This document shows, piece by piece, positions 8,017-16,118 of a stretch of DNA of 64,000 bases. The DNA comes from Ruminococcaceae bacterium Marseille-P2935 (GTDB lineage Bacteria > Bacillota > Clostridia > Oscillospirales > Ruminococcaceae): positions 991,604 through 1,055,603 of the forward strand of contig LT629952.1 of the NCBI GenBank assembly GCA_900104565.1. The letters run 5' to 3'. Each line of letters starts with the position of its first letter. Within the stretch, counting starts at the first letter, position 1. The translations under genes were made by a program, and so were the position numbers. The notes beneath the pieces were generated by a model. It was given only the letters and a program-made list of their open reading frames with translations. It had not been told where the DNA came from and made no database searches.

Positions 8017-10257
8017 TTAAATTAAAGTCATCTGTTCGCCAAAATCCTCCGGACGGGGCAGCATGCCTGCCGAAGGCAGCGTTTTGGTCCGGAAACGATG
8101 GGGGTTGGCCACCATTCCCTCTTCAAAGGGCTTAAAGCTTGCAACCGTCTGGTTTTTCTTTAATGTCATAGCCGCAACACCCTGCGTGTCCTTGGTGGTT
8201 TTGGCATTAAGCGCCCCGGTATGCACCACCAGCATCCGCCCTGCAGAAGAGGTAAGCAAAAACTCCTGATCTTGCCGGATATAAGCGGCACCCACCAACG
8301 GCGATTTATTGCTGTAGGCTTTCAGCAGCTTTTTACGGTTCAGCTTGGTTTCATAGGCAGTCATTTCTACCTTGGCTACCTTACCATTTTCAAAGCAGAA
8401 CAGCATAAATCCGCTGTAGTCATCCGTTACTGCCATATAACAGGCAGCTTCGCCTTCCTCCATACCCAGCTTGGCAGGAATATAATCCCCCAGCACGCTG
8501 GCTTTTGTATCTTCAAAATCGCAGGCACGGGCTTTATAAACCTGACAGCGGTCTGAAAAGAACAGCAGGCTGGCCTTGTTTGTGGACTCAATGACCTGAG
8601 TCACCTCGTCACCATCCTTCAGCTTTTGTTCGCCGCTCATACGCAGAGACTGAGGCGTAATCTTTTTAAAGTACCCCTCTTTGGTAAAGAAGAGGTTTAC
8701 CGCATAGTCTGGAATTTCTTCCGCTTCATCTGCGATTTGGGCTTCAGCTGCTGAAATAATCTCGCTGCGGCGGGGCTGTGCATGCCGCTTCATTACATCT
8801 TTCAGTTCGTTTATCATAATTGATTTTATTTTGCGGTTGTCTTTCAAAACAGCTTCCATCTCGGCAATGTCAGCTTCCAGCTGGGAGGTTTCATCAGTGC
8901 GCTTGAGAATATATTCCCGGTTCAGGTGGCGCAGTTTAATTTCGGCCACATATTCCGCCTGGATCTGGTCAATTCCAAAACCGATCATCAGGTTGGGAAC
9001 AACCTCTTTTTCCTCTTCGGTTTCCCGAACAATTTTAATTGCCTTGTCTATATCCATTAGAATCTTCGCAAGACCCTTTAACAGGTGGAGTTTTTCCTTC
9101 TTTTTGGTAAGGTCAAAATACACCCTGCGGCGGATACATTCCTGGCGGAACGCAATCCACTCATTCAACAGCTCCCGTACTCCCATAACCCGGGGCATGC
9201 CTGCAATTAAAACATTAAAGTTACAGCTGAAGCTGTCTTCCAGCGGAGACATTTTGAACAGCTTTGCCATCAGCTTTTCGCCGTCAACCCCTCGTTTTAA
9301 ATCGACGGTAATCTTCAGGCCATTCAGGTCGGTTTCGTCCCTCATGTCTGAAATTTCCCGGATCTTACCCTGTTTAATCAGGTCTACCACCTTATCCATA
9401 ATGGCTTCTATGGTGGTAGTGGGCGGAATTTCGGTAATTTCAATGCAGTTATTTTTTTCATCAATACGATACTTGGAACGCACCCGGATGGAACCTCGCC
9501 CGGTTTCAACAATTTGGCGAAGCTCCTTCTCGTTATAAAGCACATACCCTCCGCCAGAAAAATCTGGTCCTTTTATGGTAGAAAGGATGTCGTGGGACGG
9601 GTCTTTCATTACTGCAATGGCCGTTTCGCACACTTCGGTCAGGTTAAAGGAGCAGATGGAGCTTGCCATACCAACCGCAATACCCATATTGGCATTGACC
9701 AGAATGGATGGGAAGGTAACAGGCAGCAGGGTCGGTTCCTTCATTGAGCCGTCATAGTTGTCTACAAAGTCAACAGTGTCTTTGTCAATATCCAAAAACA
9801 GCTCCCCGGCAATGGCGTCCAGTTTTACTTCGGTATAACGTGAGGCCGCATAAGCCATATCGCGGGAATAGCTGCGTCCAAAGTTACCTTTGGAATCTAC
9901 ATAGGGGTGAAGCAGCGCCTGATTGCCGCGGGAAAGGCGTACCATGGTTTCGTAAATAGCTGCGTCTCCATGGGGGTTAAGCCGCATGGTTTGCCCCACC
10001 ACGTTGGCAGATTTGGTGCGTGTACCGCTCAGCAGCCCCATTTTGTACATAGTGTACAGCAGCTTTCGGTGTGAAGGCTTAAACCCGTCAATTTCGGGGA
10101 TTGCCCGGGAAACAATTACGCTCATTGCATAGGGCATATAGTTTTGTTCCAGCGTATCTACAATGGGCTGGTTAATAACCAGGCCTGCATTTTGAATAAA
10201 TACCTTATCGCTTACCGGCACTTTAGCCGGCTCTTTTTCCTTTTTACGTGGAGCCAT
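8017..10257 (-). CDS. Type IIA DNA topoisomerase subunit A (ParC-like, divergent)
   Basis: 746 residues from the ATG at 10257; the longer frame starts at a TTG directly abutting GGAG. This is the DNA-cleaving subunit that changes topology and decatenates with the ParE-like partner upstream. The breakage-reunion domain carries GFKPSHRKLLY and the catalytic Tyr in AASRYTEVKL (Tyr 141). A coiled tower region precedes a short C-terminal beta-pinwheel-like region. The GyrA box (QRRGGKG) was not found, which favours topoisomerase IV over gyrase. Sequence is clearly divergent from standard GyrA/ParC, and a normal gyrase is not in this window. Ordered ParE-Cdd1-ParC on one strand. Confidence 0.9.
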   Translation of the reverse strand: MAPRKKEKEPAKVPVSDKVFIQNAGLVINQPIVDTLEQNYMPYAMSVIVSRAIPEIDGFKPSHRKLLYTMYKMGLLSGTRTKSANVVGQTMRLNPHGDAAIYETMVRLSRGNQALLHPYVDSKGNFGRSYSRDMAYAASRYTEVKLDAIAGELFLDIDKDTVDFVDNYDGSMKEPTLLPVTFPSILVNANMGIAVGMASSICSFNLTEVCETAIAVMKDPSHDILSTIKGPDFSGGGYVLYNEKELRQIVETGRGSIRVRSKYRIDEKNNCIEITEIPPTTTIEAIMDKVVDLIKQGKIREISDMRDETDLNGLKITVDLKRGVDGEKLMAKLFKMSPLEDSFSCNFNVLIAGMPRVMGVRELLNEWIAFRQECIRRRVYFDLTKKKEKLHLLKGLAKILMDIDKAIKIVRETEEEKEVVPNLMIGFGIDQIQAEYVAEIKLRHLNREYILKRTDETSQLEADIAEMEAVLKDNRKIKSIMINELKDVMKRHAQPRRSEIISAAEAQIADEAEEIPDYAVNLFFTKEGYFKKITPQSLRMSGEQKLKDGDEVTQVIESTNKASLLFFSDRCQVYKARACDFEDTKASVLGDYIPAKLGMEEGEAACYMAVTDDYSGFMLFCFENGKVAKVEMTAYETKLNRKKLLKAYSNKSPLVGAAYIRQDQEFLLTSSAGRMLVVHTGALNAKTTKDTQGVAAMTLKKNQTVASFKPFEEGMVANPHRFRTKTLPSAGMLPRPEDFGEQMTLI

Positions 10258-10279
10258 TCTTTTCTTCAACTCCTGTTAC

Positions 10280-10531
10280 TTACATTTCATCTTTCCAGTT
10301 CCACCACTTCAGCTTTTCTGGTTCTGGTTTTTCGGCACTGGCAAAGTACACCGCACAGCGGTAAACATACAGCTGACAGCGGTCAATCTGCACGCCGCGC
10401 ATCAAACAGTCCTTCTGGTATATTTCTTCTGGGTTGGCACCTTTTAACGAAGCGATGGTAGGGTACCCCAAGCGGATCAGGTCCTGCTCGGTCTTTTTCC
10501 CAACCCAGGGAATCTGCCGCAATCCCCCCAC
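10280..10531 (-). CDS. Cdd1-like helix-hairpin-helix protein
   Basis: About 83 residues. Resembles the Cdd1 (pathogenicity locus) family: LRQIPWVGKKTEQDL is a helix-hairpin-helix motif, then a conserved region with DRCQLYVYRCAVYFA and a KWWNWKD C-terminus. Members probably bind DNA or act with nucleases; biochemical role is not established. Start is uncertain: the frame is open to TTG 10552, but GTG 10531 has AAAGGCGG upstream. It lies 22 bp before the ParC start and 210 bp after ParE, so it is probably co-transcribed with the topoisomerase genes. Confidence 0.8.
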   Translation of the reverse strand: MGGLRQIPWVGKKTEQDLIRLGYPTIASLKGANPEEIYQKDCLMRGVQIDRCQLYVYRCAVYFASAEKPEPEKLKWWNWKDEM

Positions 10532-10741
10532 ACTAACGCCGCCTTTCTGCAATTTTTTAGGTCATGCCAACCGAAAAACCGTTTGAAATAGCGTTTTTAT
10601 AAACACCGGTAAAAAACTGCTCATTCCATGGTTAAAATCCAGGCAGCTGCTCGAAGTGCATTGGCCTCAGAGGCAGCCAACATTCTTTACGAGGCTGTCA
10701 CTTTTTTAAGCCAGGTTACCAAACAATACCGTATAAATTGA

Positions 10742-12727
10742 TTAAGAAATATCTGCTAATTCCAGGTATTGGGCCCCGTTTTGGGCGATATAATCTTTGC
10801 GCCCCTGCAGGTTGTCCCCCAGCAGCAGGTCAAACATTTGAGCTGTTTGCTCGGCGGAAGAAGGGTCCACTTTAATAATTCTGCGCGTTTCGGGATTCAT
10901 GGTGGTAAGCCACATCATATCCGGCTCATTTTCACCCAACCCCTTAGAACGCTGCAGGGTGTATTTCTGGCTGCCCAGTTTAGCCGCAATCTCGGCCTTT
11001 TCCGCATCAGAATAGGCAAAATAGGTTTTGTCTTTGCAGGTAATCTCGTAAAGGGGTGATTCCGCAATATAGACATATCCCTTTTCTATCAGGGTCGGGG
11101 TAAGACGGTAAAGCATGGTAAGAATTAAGGTGCGGATTTGAAAACCGTCTACATCGGCATCAGTACAAATCACTACCTTGTTCCATCTGAGGCCGTCCAG
11201 GTCAAAGGAAGACAGCTCCTTGTTGGCTTTGGAGGTAACCTCCACACCACAGCCAAGCACTTTGATAATATCGGTAATAATTTCGTTTTTAAAAATCTTA
11301 TCGTACTCGGCTTTGAGGCAGTTTAAAATTTTACCGCGTACCGGAATAATCGCCTGGAATTCGCTATCGCGGCCCAATTTGCAGGCACCCAGCGCCGAGT
11401 CACCCTCTACGATATAAATTTCACGGCGGTTTACGTCTTTGGTGCGGCAGTCGACAAACTTTTGCACCCGGTTGGAAAGATCGATGCTGCCGGCCAGTTT
11501 TTTCTTCAGGTTCAGCCGGGTCTTTTCGGCATTTTCCCGGCTGCGCTTATTAATCAGCACCTGCTCGGCAACGCGGACTGCATCGTCCGGGTTTTCAATA
11601 AAGTAAACCTCCAGCTGGTGCTTAATAAAATCGGTCATAGCCTCGTAGATAAAGCGGTTGTTAATGGCCTTTTTGGTCTGGTTTTCGTAAGAGGTTTGGG
11701 TGGAAAAAGAAGAGGATACCAGTACCAGGCAGTCCTCCACATCCTGGTAGGTAATCTTGCTTTCTCCTTTTAAATAGCGGCTGGTTTGCTTCAGATAACT
11801 GTCAATCTGGTTTACAAAAGCTACTTTCACCGCTTTTTCAGGCGAACCGCCATATTCCAGCCAGCTGGAATTGTGATAATATTCGGTGCGTTTGACCCGG
11901 TTGGAAAAGCACACTGCAATATTCAGTTTCACCCGGTAATCAGGCTTGTCCTCCCGGTCACGGCCACGCCGCTCACACTGCCAAAACTGCACCGGGGTAA
12001 GCGGTTCCTCCCCTGCCAGTTCGGCAGTATAATCATAAATACCGTTAGGGTAAAGAAACTCTGTTTCTTCAAAACCGGAATCGGTCTCTTCCCGGTATAA
12101 AAACCGAAGCCCGCCGTTTACCACAGCCTGGCGTTTAATCGTATCTAAAAAGTATTCGGTGGGCACCGCAATATCGGTGAACACCTGCAGGTCAGGACGC
12201 CATCTGGTACGGGTGCCGGTTTTCTTCTGGCGGGTGGGTTCTTTGGTTAAGCCACCCACGTTTTCGCCTTTTTCAAAGTGGAGCTTGTATAAAAAACCAT
12301 CCCTTACAATCTCCACATCCATATATTCCGAGGCATATTGGGTGGCACAGGCACCCAATCCGTTTAACCCAAGGGAAAATTCATAGCTTTCGCCCTCGTT
12401 AGTGTTGTACTTACCGCCGGCGTACAGCTCGCAGTAAACCAGTTCCCAGTTAAAGCGCTCCTCCTTGGGGTTGTAATCCACCGGGCATCCCCGGCCAAAA
12501 TCCTCTACCTGAATGGAGTTGTCTTTAAATTTTGTTAAAATAATGGTATCACCATGCCCTTCTCGGGCCTCATCTATCGAGTTGGAGAGTATTTCAAAAA
12601 TAGAATGTTCGCAGCCCTCCAGCCCGTCAGAACCAAAAATAACCGCCGGACGTTTGCGTACCCGGTCGGCGCCTTTTAGTGAGGAGATACTCTCGTTATC
12701 ATAGCTTTTGGTTGTCTTTTTTGCCAT
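10742..12727 (-). CDS. Type IIA DNA topoisomerase subunit B (ParE-like, divergent)
   Basis: 661 residues; ATG 12727 follows TGGAGGC at good spacing, so the longer frame to 12772 is not used. This is the ATPase subunit partnered with ParC. The GHKL ATPase has EILSNSIDEARE, VEDFGRGCPVD and GLNGLGAC; the transducer follows; the TOPRIM domain has EGDSALGACKLGRD and CTDADVDG; the C-terminal part has RSKGLGE. In standard GyrB/ParE the TOPRIM motif reads EGDSAGG, so this is an outlying lineage. The promoter is at 12807-12834 and the 5' leader contains a small hairpin (about 12770-12788). Confidence 0.92.
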   Translation of the reverse strand: MAKKTTKSYDNESISSLKGADRVRKRPAVIFGSDGLEGCEHSIFEILSNSIDEAREGHGDTIILTKFKDNSIQVEDFGRGCPVDYNPKEERFNWELVYCELYAGGKYNTNEGESYEFSLGLNGLGACATQYASEYMDVEIVRDGFLYKLHFEKGENVGGLTKEPTRQKKTGTRTRWRPDLQVFTDIAVPTEYFLDTIKRQAVVNGGLRFLYREETDSGFEETEFLYPNGIYDYTAELAGEEPLTPVQFWQCERRGRDREDKPDYRVKLNIAVCFSNRVKRTEYYHNSSWLEYGGSPEKAVKVAFVNQIDSYLKQTSRYLKGESKITYQDVEDCLVLVSSSFSTQTSYENQTKKAINNRFIYEAMTDFIKHQLEVYFIENPDDAVRVAEQVLINKRSRENAEKTRLNLKKKLAGSIDLSNRVQKFVDCRTKDVNRREIYIVEGDSALGACKLGRDSEFQAIIPVRGKILNCLKAEYDKIFKNEIITDIIKVLGCGVEVTSKANKELSSFDLDGLRWNKVVICTDADVDGFQIRTLILTMLYRLTPTLIEKGYVYIAESPLYEITCKDKTYFAYSDAEKAEIAAKLGSQKYTLQRSKGLGENEPDMMWLTTMNPETRRIIKVDPSSAEQTAQMFDLLLGDNLQGRKDYIAQNGAQYLELADIS

Positions 12728-12806
12728 GAGTCGGCCTCCAAAAATTTTCTTTTGCCATTTATTAAGTATCAACGGCTTCTTAGCCGTTATTCATTGCCAT
12801 ATACAG

Positions 12807-12834
12807 TTTATACGTTTTCAAGCGGGTTTGTCAA
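12807..12834 (-). promoter_or_regulatory. SigA-type promoter for the topoisomerase operon
   Basis: Minus strand: perfect TTGACA, 16-bp spacer, TATAAA, about 80 bp before the ParE-like start. Confidence 0.7.
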
Positions 12835-12923
12835 GTTTTGGCAGCGTTGCAGGCGGCTTTTCAAACCGGGAAGATGGACTAAACCAAGTTTTGCAAACGG
12901 TGATACCCGCTGCGGTAAAAAGT

Positions 12924-12946
12924 CAGAAATACTATTAGTATTTCTG
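12924..12946. promoter_or_regulatory. Perfect 9-bp inverted repeat between divergent promoters
   Basis: CAGAAATAC-TATTA-GTATTTCTG lies between the promoters of the ParE-like gene and the inositol-phosphatase gene. It could be an operator. A T stretch (GCTTTTTGCC) to its right also allows a terminator reading, but no plus-strand transcript should end there. Confidence 0.4.
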
Positions 12947-13009
12947 TGCTTTTTGCCTTGTGGCTGCACACGAATTGCTAAAAGGAAATCCGGCAAATAA
13001 TCCAAGAAA

Positions 13010-13038
13010 TTGTGTTTTATTCAGACGTATGCTACAAT
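13010..13038 (+). promoter_or_regulatory. SigA-type promoter for the inositol-phosphatase gene
   Basis: TTGTGT, 17-bp spacer, TACAAT. It overlaps the GTG at 13012 that would begin the longest frame, which argues for the internal start at 13072. Confidence 0.7.
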
Positions 13039-13071
13039 ATAGATGGTTTTATTGGAATGGGAGGGAATGTT

Positions 13072-13887
13072 TTGGATTATTTTGCGTTATTTAAAAAGGC
13101 CGAGGCGATTGTTTTTCAGGCCGGGCAGGCAATATTAACGGAGATGAACCATCTGCAGGTAGACTGTAAAGGCGTTTCCAACTATGTAACCAATTTAGAT
13201 GTGGCTACCCAACGCCGGCTGGTGGCTGATTTGACTCAGCTGCTGCCGGGCTGTGGTTTTATTTGTGAAGAGAACACCGAAATTCCTGCTGGGAGGGAGC
13301 AAAGTGCGGTTTGGGTGATTGACCCGGTGGATGGCACAACCAACTTAATGCATCGTTTTCCTGCTTTTACAATCTCTGTGGCGCTTATGGTAGAAAATGT
13401 TCTGCAGCTGGGGTTTGTATATAACCCAAGCCGGGAAGAAATGTTCTCGGCCCAAAAAGGGGTGGGCTCTTTTTTAAACGGCAGTCCTATCCATGTTTCA
13501 AGCCATAAGGAACTGGCTCATTCTCTTCTGGCTATGGGAATGCCGTATGACCGGGCTTTGTCCGCTGTTATTTTAAACGCTGCCGGAGAGATGGTTCTTC
13601 GCTGCCAGGACTTACGGCGTACCGGGTCTGCCGCATATGAACTTGCCTGCATTGCCTGCGGCAGGGTAGACGGCTTTTTTGAGATAAATTTAAACCCTTG
13701 GGATGTTGCCGCCGGAATGCTGCTGGTAGAAGAAGCCGGGGGCAGTGTGGTACGGTGGGACGGCAGCGCTGGCCACTGCTTAAAAAGTAACCAGATATTG
13801 GCGTCAAACGGGCTTATCCAAAACGAATTAGTACAGGTAGCATCTCAATTTCTTGAGCAAATTAAGGGGCACCTTACGCAATATTGA
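13072..13887 (+). CDS. Inositol-1-monophosphatase family phosphatase (SuhB-like)
   Basis: 271 residues from TTG 13072, with GGGAGGG six bases upstream and a promoter just before. Mg2+-dependent phosphatase of the inositol monophosphatase / FBPase superfamily, cytoplasmic. Seen: EEN metal ligand region (EENTE), the signature WVIDPVDGTTN, and the second signature NPWDVAAG near the C-terminus. The true substrate may be inositol phosphate, fructose-1,6-bisphosphate, NADP or PAP; sequence alone does not decide. It stands alone, divergent from the topoisomerase operon. Confidence 0.9.
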   Translation: MDYFALFKKAEAIVFQAGQAILTEMNHLQVDCKGVSNYVTNLDVATQRRLVADLTQLLPGCGFICEENTEIPAGREQSAVWVIDPVDGTTNLMHRFPAFTISVALMVENVLQLGFVYNPSREEMFSAQKGVGSFLNGSPIHVSSHKELAHSLLAMGMPYDRALSAVILNAAGEMVLRCQDLRRTGSAAYELACIACGRVDGFFEINLNPWDVAAGMLLVEEAGGSVVRWDGSAGHCLKSNQILASNGLIQNELVQVASQFLEQIKGHLTQY

Positions 13888-14056
13888 TGCACAGGTGGTT
13901 TTAGCTTTATCTTTCCTTATGATTCGTCCTCATCGTCGCATGTTCCCCCGTAAGGATTTTGAATTGCCTGTGTCTTCTCCCCCTGTATGAATAAATGCCT
14001 ATTAATCATTATTATATTTACCCTTATTTAAAAATTCCTAACCCAAAACAATTTAT

Positions 14057-14084
14057 AAAACCGCCCCAATTGGGGCGGTTTTTC
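14057..14084. terminator. Bidirectional terminator
   Basis: AACCGCCCC-AATT-GGGGCGGTT with T tracts on both strands, between convergent genes ending at 13887 and 14119. The intervening 13888-14056 shows nothing else. Confidence 0.85.
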
Positions 14085-14118
14085 AGATGAATAAACATTA
14101 TTCTCTTCATGCTCTTTC

Positions 14119-14496
14119 TTAGGACTCCCGGGTAATATACTGGCAGAAAACATAAATATTCTGAATTTTTTTTGCCTGTACCCCATCGTCTGCTTCAATC
14201 ACCGGCTGTGTTTCCGACGGGGTGATGTAAAGCTTAAAGACGATAGCATCCTGCCCTACACGCATTCTGCGAATACGCTTATAGGCAAAGTCCCGCTTTT
14301 CAATTCCAAGGTATTCATGAACTACCCGTTCAAATTCCGTATCGGCATAGCACCGAATAATATCTTCCGGGTCGTACATTTCAATAATGGCCTTGGCCTC
14401 CTCGAAGGAAAGATTTGTCGAACGATAGGTTCCTGCACCAATGACATACATGGAGTTGTTATCCAATAACAACAACGGCTCTTTCTTTGCTGGCAT
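14119..14496 (-). CDS. DUF1874 / STIV B116-like protein
   Basis: 125 residues; ATG 14496 has AAAGGGGG upstream and a promoter at 14554-14582, so the longer frame is not used. The pattern GTYR...LSFEEAK...HEYLGIE...MRVGQDAIVFKLY resembles the DUF1874 family, whose structural prototype is B116 of an archaeal virus and which also occurs in bacterial elements and phages. Function unknown; a nucleic-acid-binding role has been suggested for the fold. The C-terminal extension (NIYVFCQYITRES) is less typical. It is a single gene with its own promoter and shared terminator. Confidence 0.65.
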   Translation of the reverse strand: MPAKKEPLLLLDNNSMYVIGAGTYRSTNLSFEEAKAIIEMYDPEDIIRCYADTEFERVVHEYLGIEKRDFAYKRIRRMRVGQDAIVFKLYITPSETQPVIEADDGVQAKKIQNIYVFCQYITRES

Positions 14497-14553
14497 CTTT
14501 AAGTTCCCCCTTTCAAAACATGCGGTAAATACGGAAATTTCTCTCCTGCTTCT

Positions 14554-14582
14554 ACTATACACAGGATTGATGGAAGATGCAA
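14554..14582 (-). promoter_or_regulatory. SigA-type promoter for the DUF1874-like gene
   Basis: Minus strand: TTGCAT, 17-bp spacer, TATAGT, about 58 bp before the chosen start. Confidence 0.65.
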
Positions 14583-14754
14583 GAGCGGAAAACAGCACAT
14601 TCCGTCAGATGTAAAATACAAACTAACATGTTAAAAAATTTACAGAATAGACGAAGCATTATAACACCAAAATTCAGCGTCAAATCAACTACCTTTTTGG
14701 GTTATTGAAGCGAAAAATGCCTATAACTTCAATAGGCTCTGTCTGTCATTAACA

Positions 14755-14790
14755 TAAAAAGGCGGGTATTGATTGTTATCAATACCCGCG
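14755..14790 (-). terminator. Terminator of the LiaF-like gene
   Basis: Twelve-bp perfect stem GCGGGTATTGAT / ATCAATACCCGC, four-base loop, T5 on the minus strand. Confidence 0.9.
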
Positions 14791-14822
14791 AACCTGTTGC
14801 TTGGATTAAAATTACTGCAATA

Positions 14823-15515
14823 TTATAAGATCTCGCAACCTCCAAAAATAGAGACGCAATGAAAGGTGATCTGCGGTGCGTTTTGTACCGAAGCAGCTTC
14901 GTTGCTGTTGCCGCCAAAAATAGGCACGCCAGTCACCTGAACCTGTGCAAAAGTTGGGGCTTTTACGCTGATTCCCCCAAACACCGCTACACACTCAAAG
15001 GTGACGTCTTCGTAAAAGCTAACCTCAGACAGGTCAATATCCAGCCCGCCAAAAATAGCCAACGCCTTGCCGCCTTTAAAATCCTTATTATTGTTTTTGT
15101 GGTCAGAGCCTGAAAAAATAGCTATATACTCGGGGAATGCATCAAAATCCAATTTCAGGCTTCCTACGTTAACCATGCGATGGTTAGGGTCTTTTGGCTT
15201 GCGCCCTAAACCGATTAACAGAGCCAGACCTGCCACTACCAGCAGAATGGGGAATAATATTTTTAGTCCCACGCCATCGGGCAGGATACGCTGCCGGTCC
15301 AGCAGTAAAACAAGGCCCAAAATGCCAAGAATGGAATTGCCAACATTGATTCCATCCCGAACCATACTGACTACAGCAGGAATAATCAGAAACAGCGTCC
15401 ACCAACCTTCAAAAAACAGGTCAAAGTTCCACCAATGAAACAGGTCCCCGGTAAAGCCAATGCCAACAATTATAAGTATAACACCCCAAACAATTCTGCT
15501 AACTTTACCCTTCAT
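14823..15515 (-). CDS. LiaF-like membrane protein
   Basis: 230 residues from ATG 15515 (AGGGGTGAT upstream; the ATG ten codons earlier has no ribosome site). Four hydrophobic segments in the first 110 residues (LiaI/LiaF-like, DUF5668-type) precede a C-terminal right-handed beta-helix-like domain with repeated AVFGG/IFGG motifs typical of the LiaF C-terminal (cell wall-active antibiotic response) family. In Bacillus, LiaF restrains the LiaRS envelope-stress system; no liaRS is adjacent here, so the role is inferred only from the family. Confidence 0.8.
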   Translation of the reverse strand: MKGKVSRIVWGVILIIVGIGFTGDLFHWWNFDLFFEGWWTLFLIIPAVVSMVRDGINVGNSILGILGLVLLLDRQRILPDGVGLKILFPILLVVAGLALLIGLGRKPKDPNHRMVNVGSLKLDFDAFPEYIAIFSGSDHKNNNKDFKGGKALAIFGGLDIDLSEVSFYEDVTFECVAVFGGISVKAPTFAQVQVTGVPIFGGNSNEAASVQNAPQITFHCVSIFGGCEIL

Positions 15516-15853
15516 TCCTATCACCCCTCTCTTCTTTGTTTTCATTTTAACATAAACTTATTGTCAAAATAATTAAAACTTTCCCTAAATAAACGCCATT
15601 TTTCTGGCTGGATACCCACCTCTGCTTTGTTTGAAATTGCATAGCGGAATCCCCTGAATTTAATGCACTTTTTGCCGCTCTACTACCTGACCGCTACTGC
15701 TGCATTTGCCTCAACGCGTAATAATTTCCATTTCTCTGCACCAGTTGTAGAAGCAGCGGATTTTGTATAAAGACAAAAATCTACAAATTTAAAGGTTTGA
15801 TGAAAGACAAAAGATGATTTTGTCAAAAAATCAAAATTAAAATATTTTATCTA

Positions 15854-15882
15854 TTGACCGCGATAAGAAACTATAGTAGTAT
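15854..15882 (+). promoter_or_regulatory. SigA-type promoter for the riboswitch-permease transcript
   Basis: TTGACC, 17-bp spacer, TAGTAT, about 20 bp before the aptamer. Confidence 0.75.
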
Positions 15883-15904
15883 GTTAATGAAATATGAACA
15901 TGTG

Positions 15905-15971
15905 CCAATATAATCTGGGTGATAAGGTCCCTAAGTTTCTACCGAACGACCGTAAATTGTTCGACTATTGG
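15905..15971 (+). ncRNA. Guanine-class purine riboswitch aptamer
   Basis: P1 is CCAATA (15905-15910) with TATTGG (15966-15971). The conserved purine-aptamer core is present: TAATC...GATAAGG, AAGTTTCTACC and GACTATTGG. The specificity base is C (GACTAT rather than GATTAT), which predicts guanine/hypoxanthine rather than adenine. The 3' P1 strand ATTGG can instead pair with CCAAT (16040-16044) in the terminator, giving an antiterminator when purine is absent. It therefore fits an OFF switch for the permease that follows. Confidence 0.95.
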
Positions 15972-16025
15972 AGTACTTGCCCAGTATTTGTGCAGGTATA
16001 TCCTGTTGTTCCTACAAATTCTACG

Positions 16026-16055
16026 GCGATTGGTTTTTACCAATCGCTTTTTGTT
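16026..16055 (+). terminator. Riboswitch-controlled terminator
   Basis: GCGATTGGT / ACCAATCGC with T5. Its 3' arm contains CCAAT, complementary to the P1 3' strand of the guanine aptamer. Confidence 0.9.
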
Positions 16056-16118
16056 TTGGCATTAATTTTGTATCCTTACGGGTGTTATATACCGTAATAA
16101 TAATTTGGAGGATGGAAC

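Noticed and set aside
12808-13071. Upstream extension of the inositol-phosphatase ORF to GTG 13012
   Set aside because: A 17-bp-spaced promoter covers that codon and a good ribosome site precedes TTG 13072.
15894-16097. 67-codon ORF over the guanine riboswitch
   Set aside because: The conserved bases and terminator explain this region as RNA; the frame has no ribosome site.
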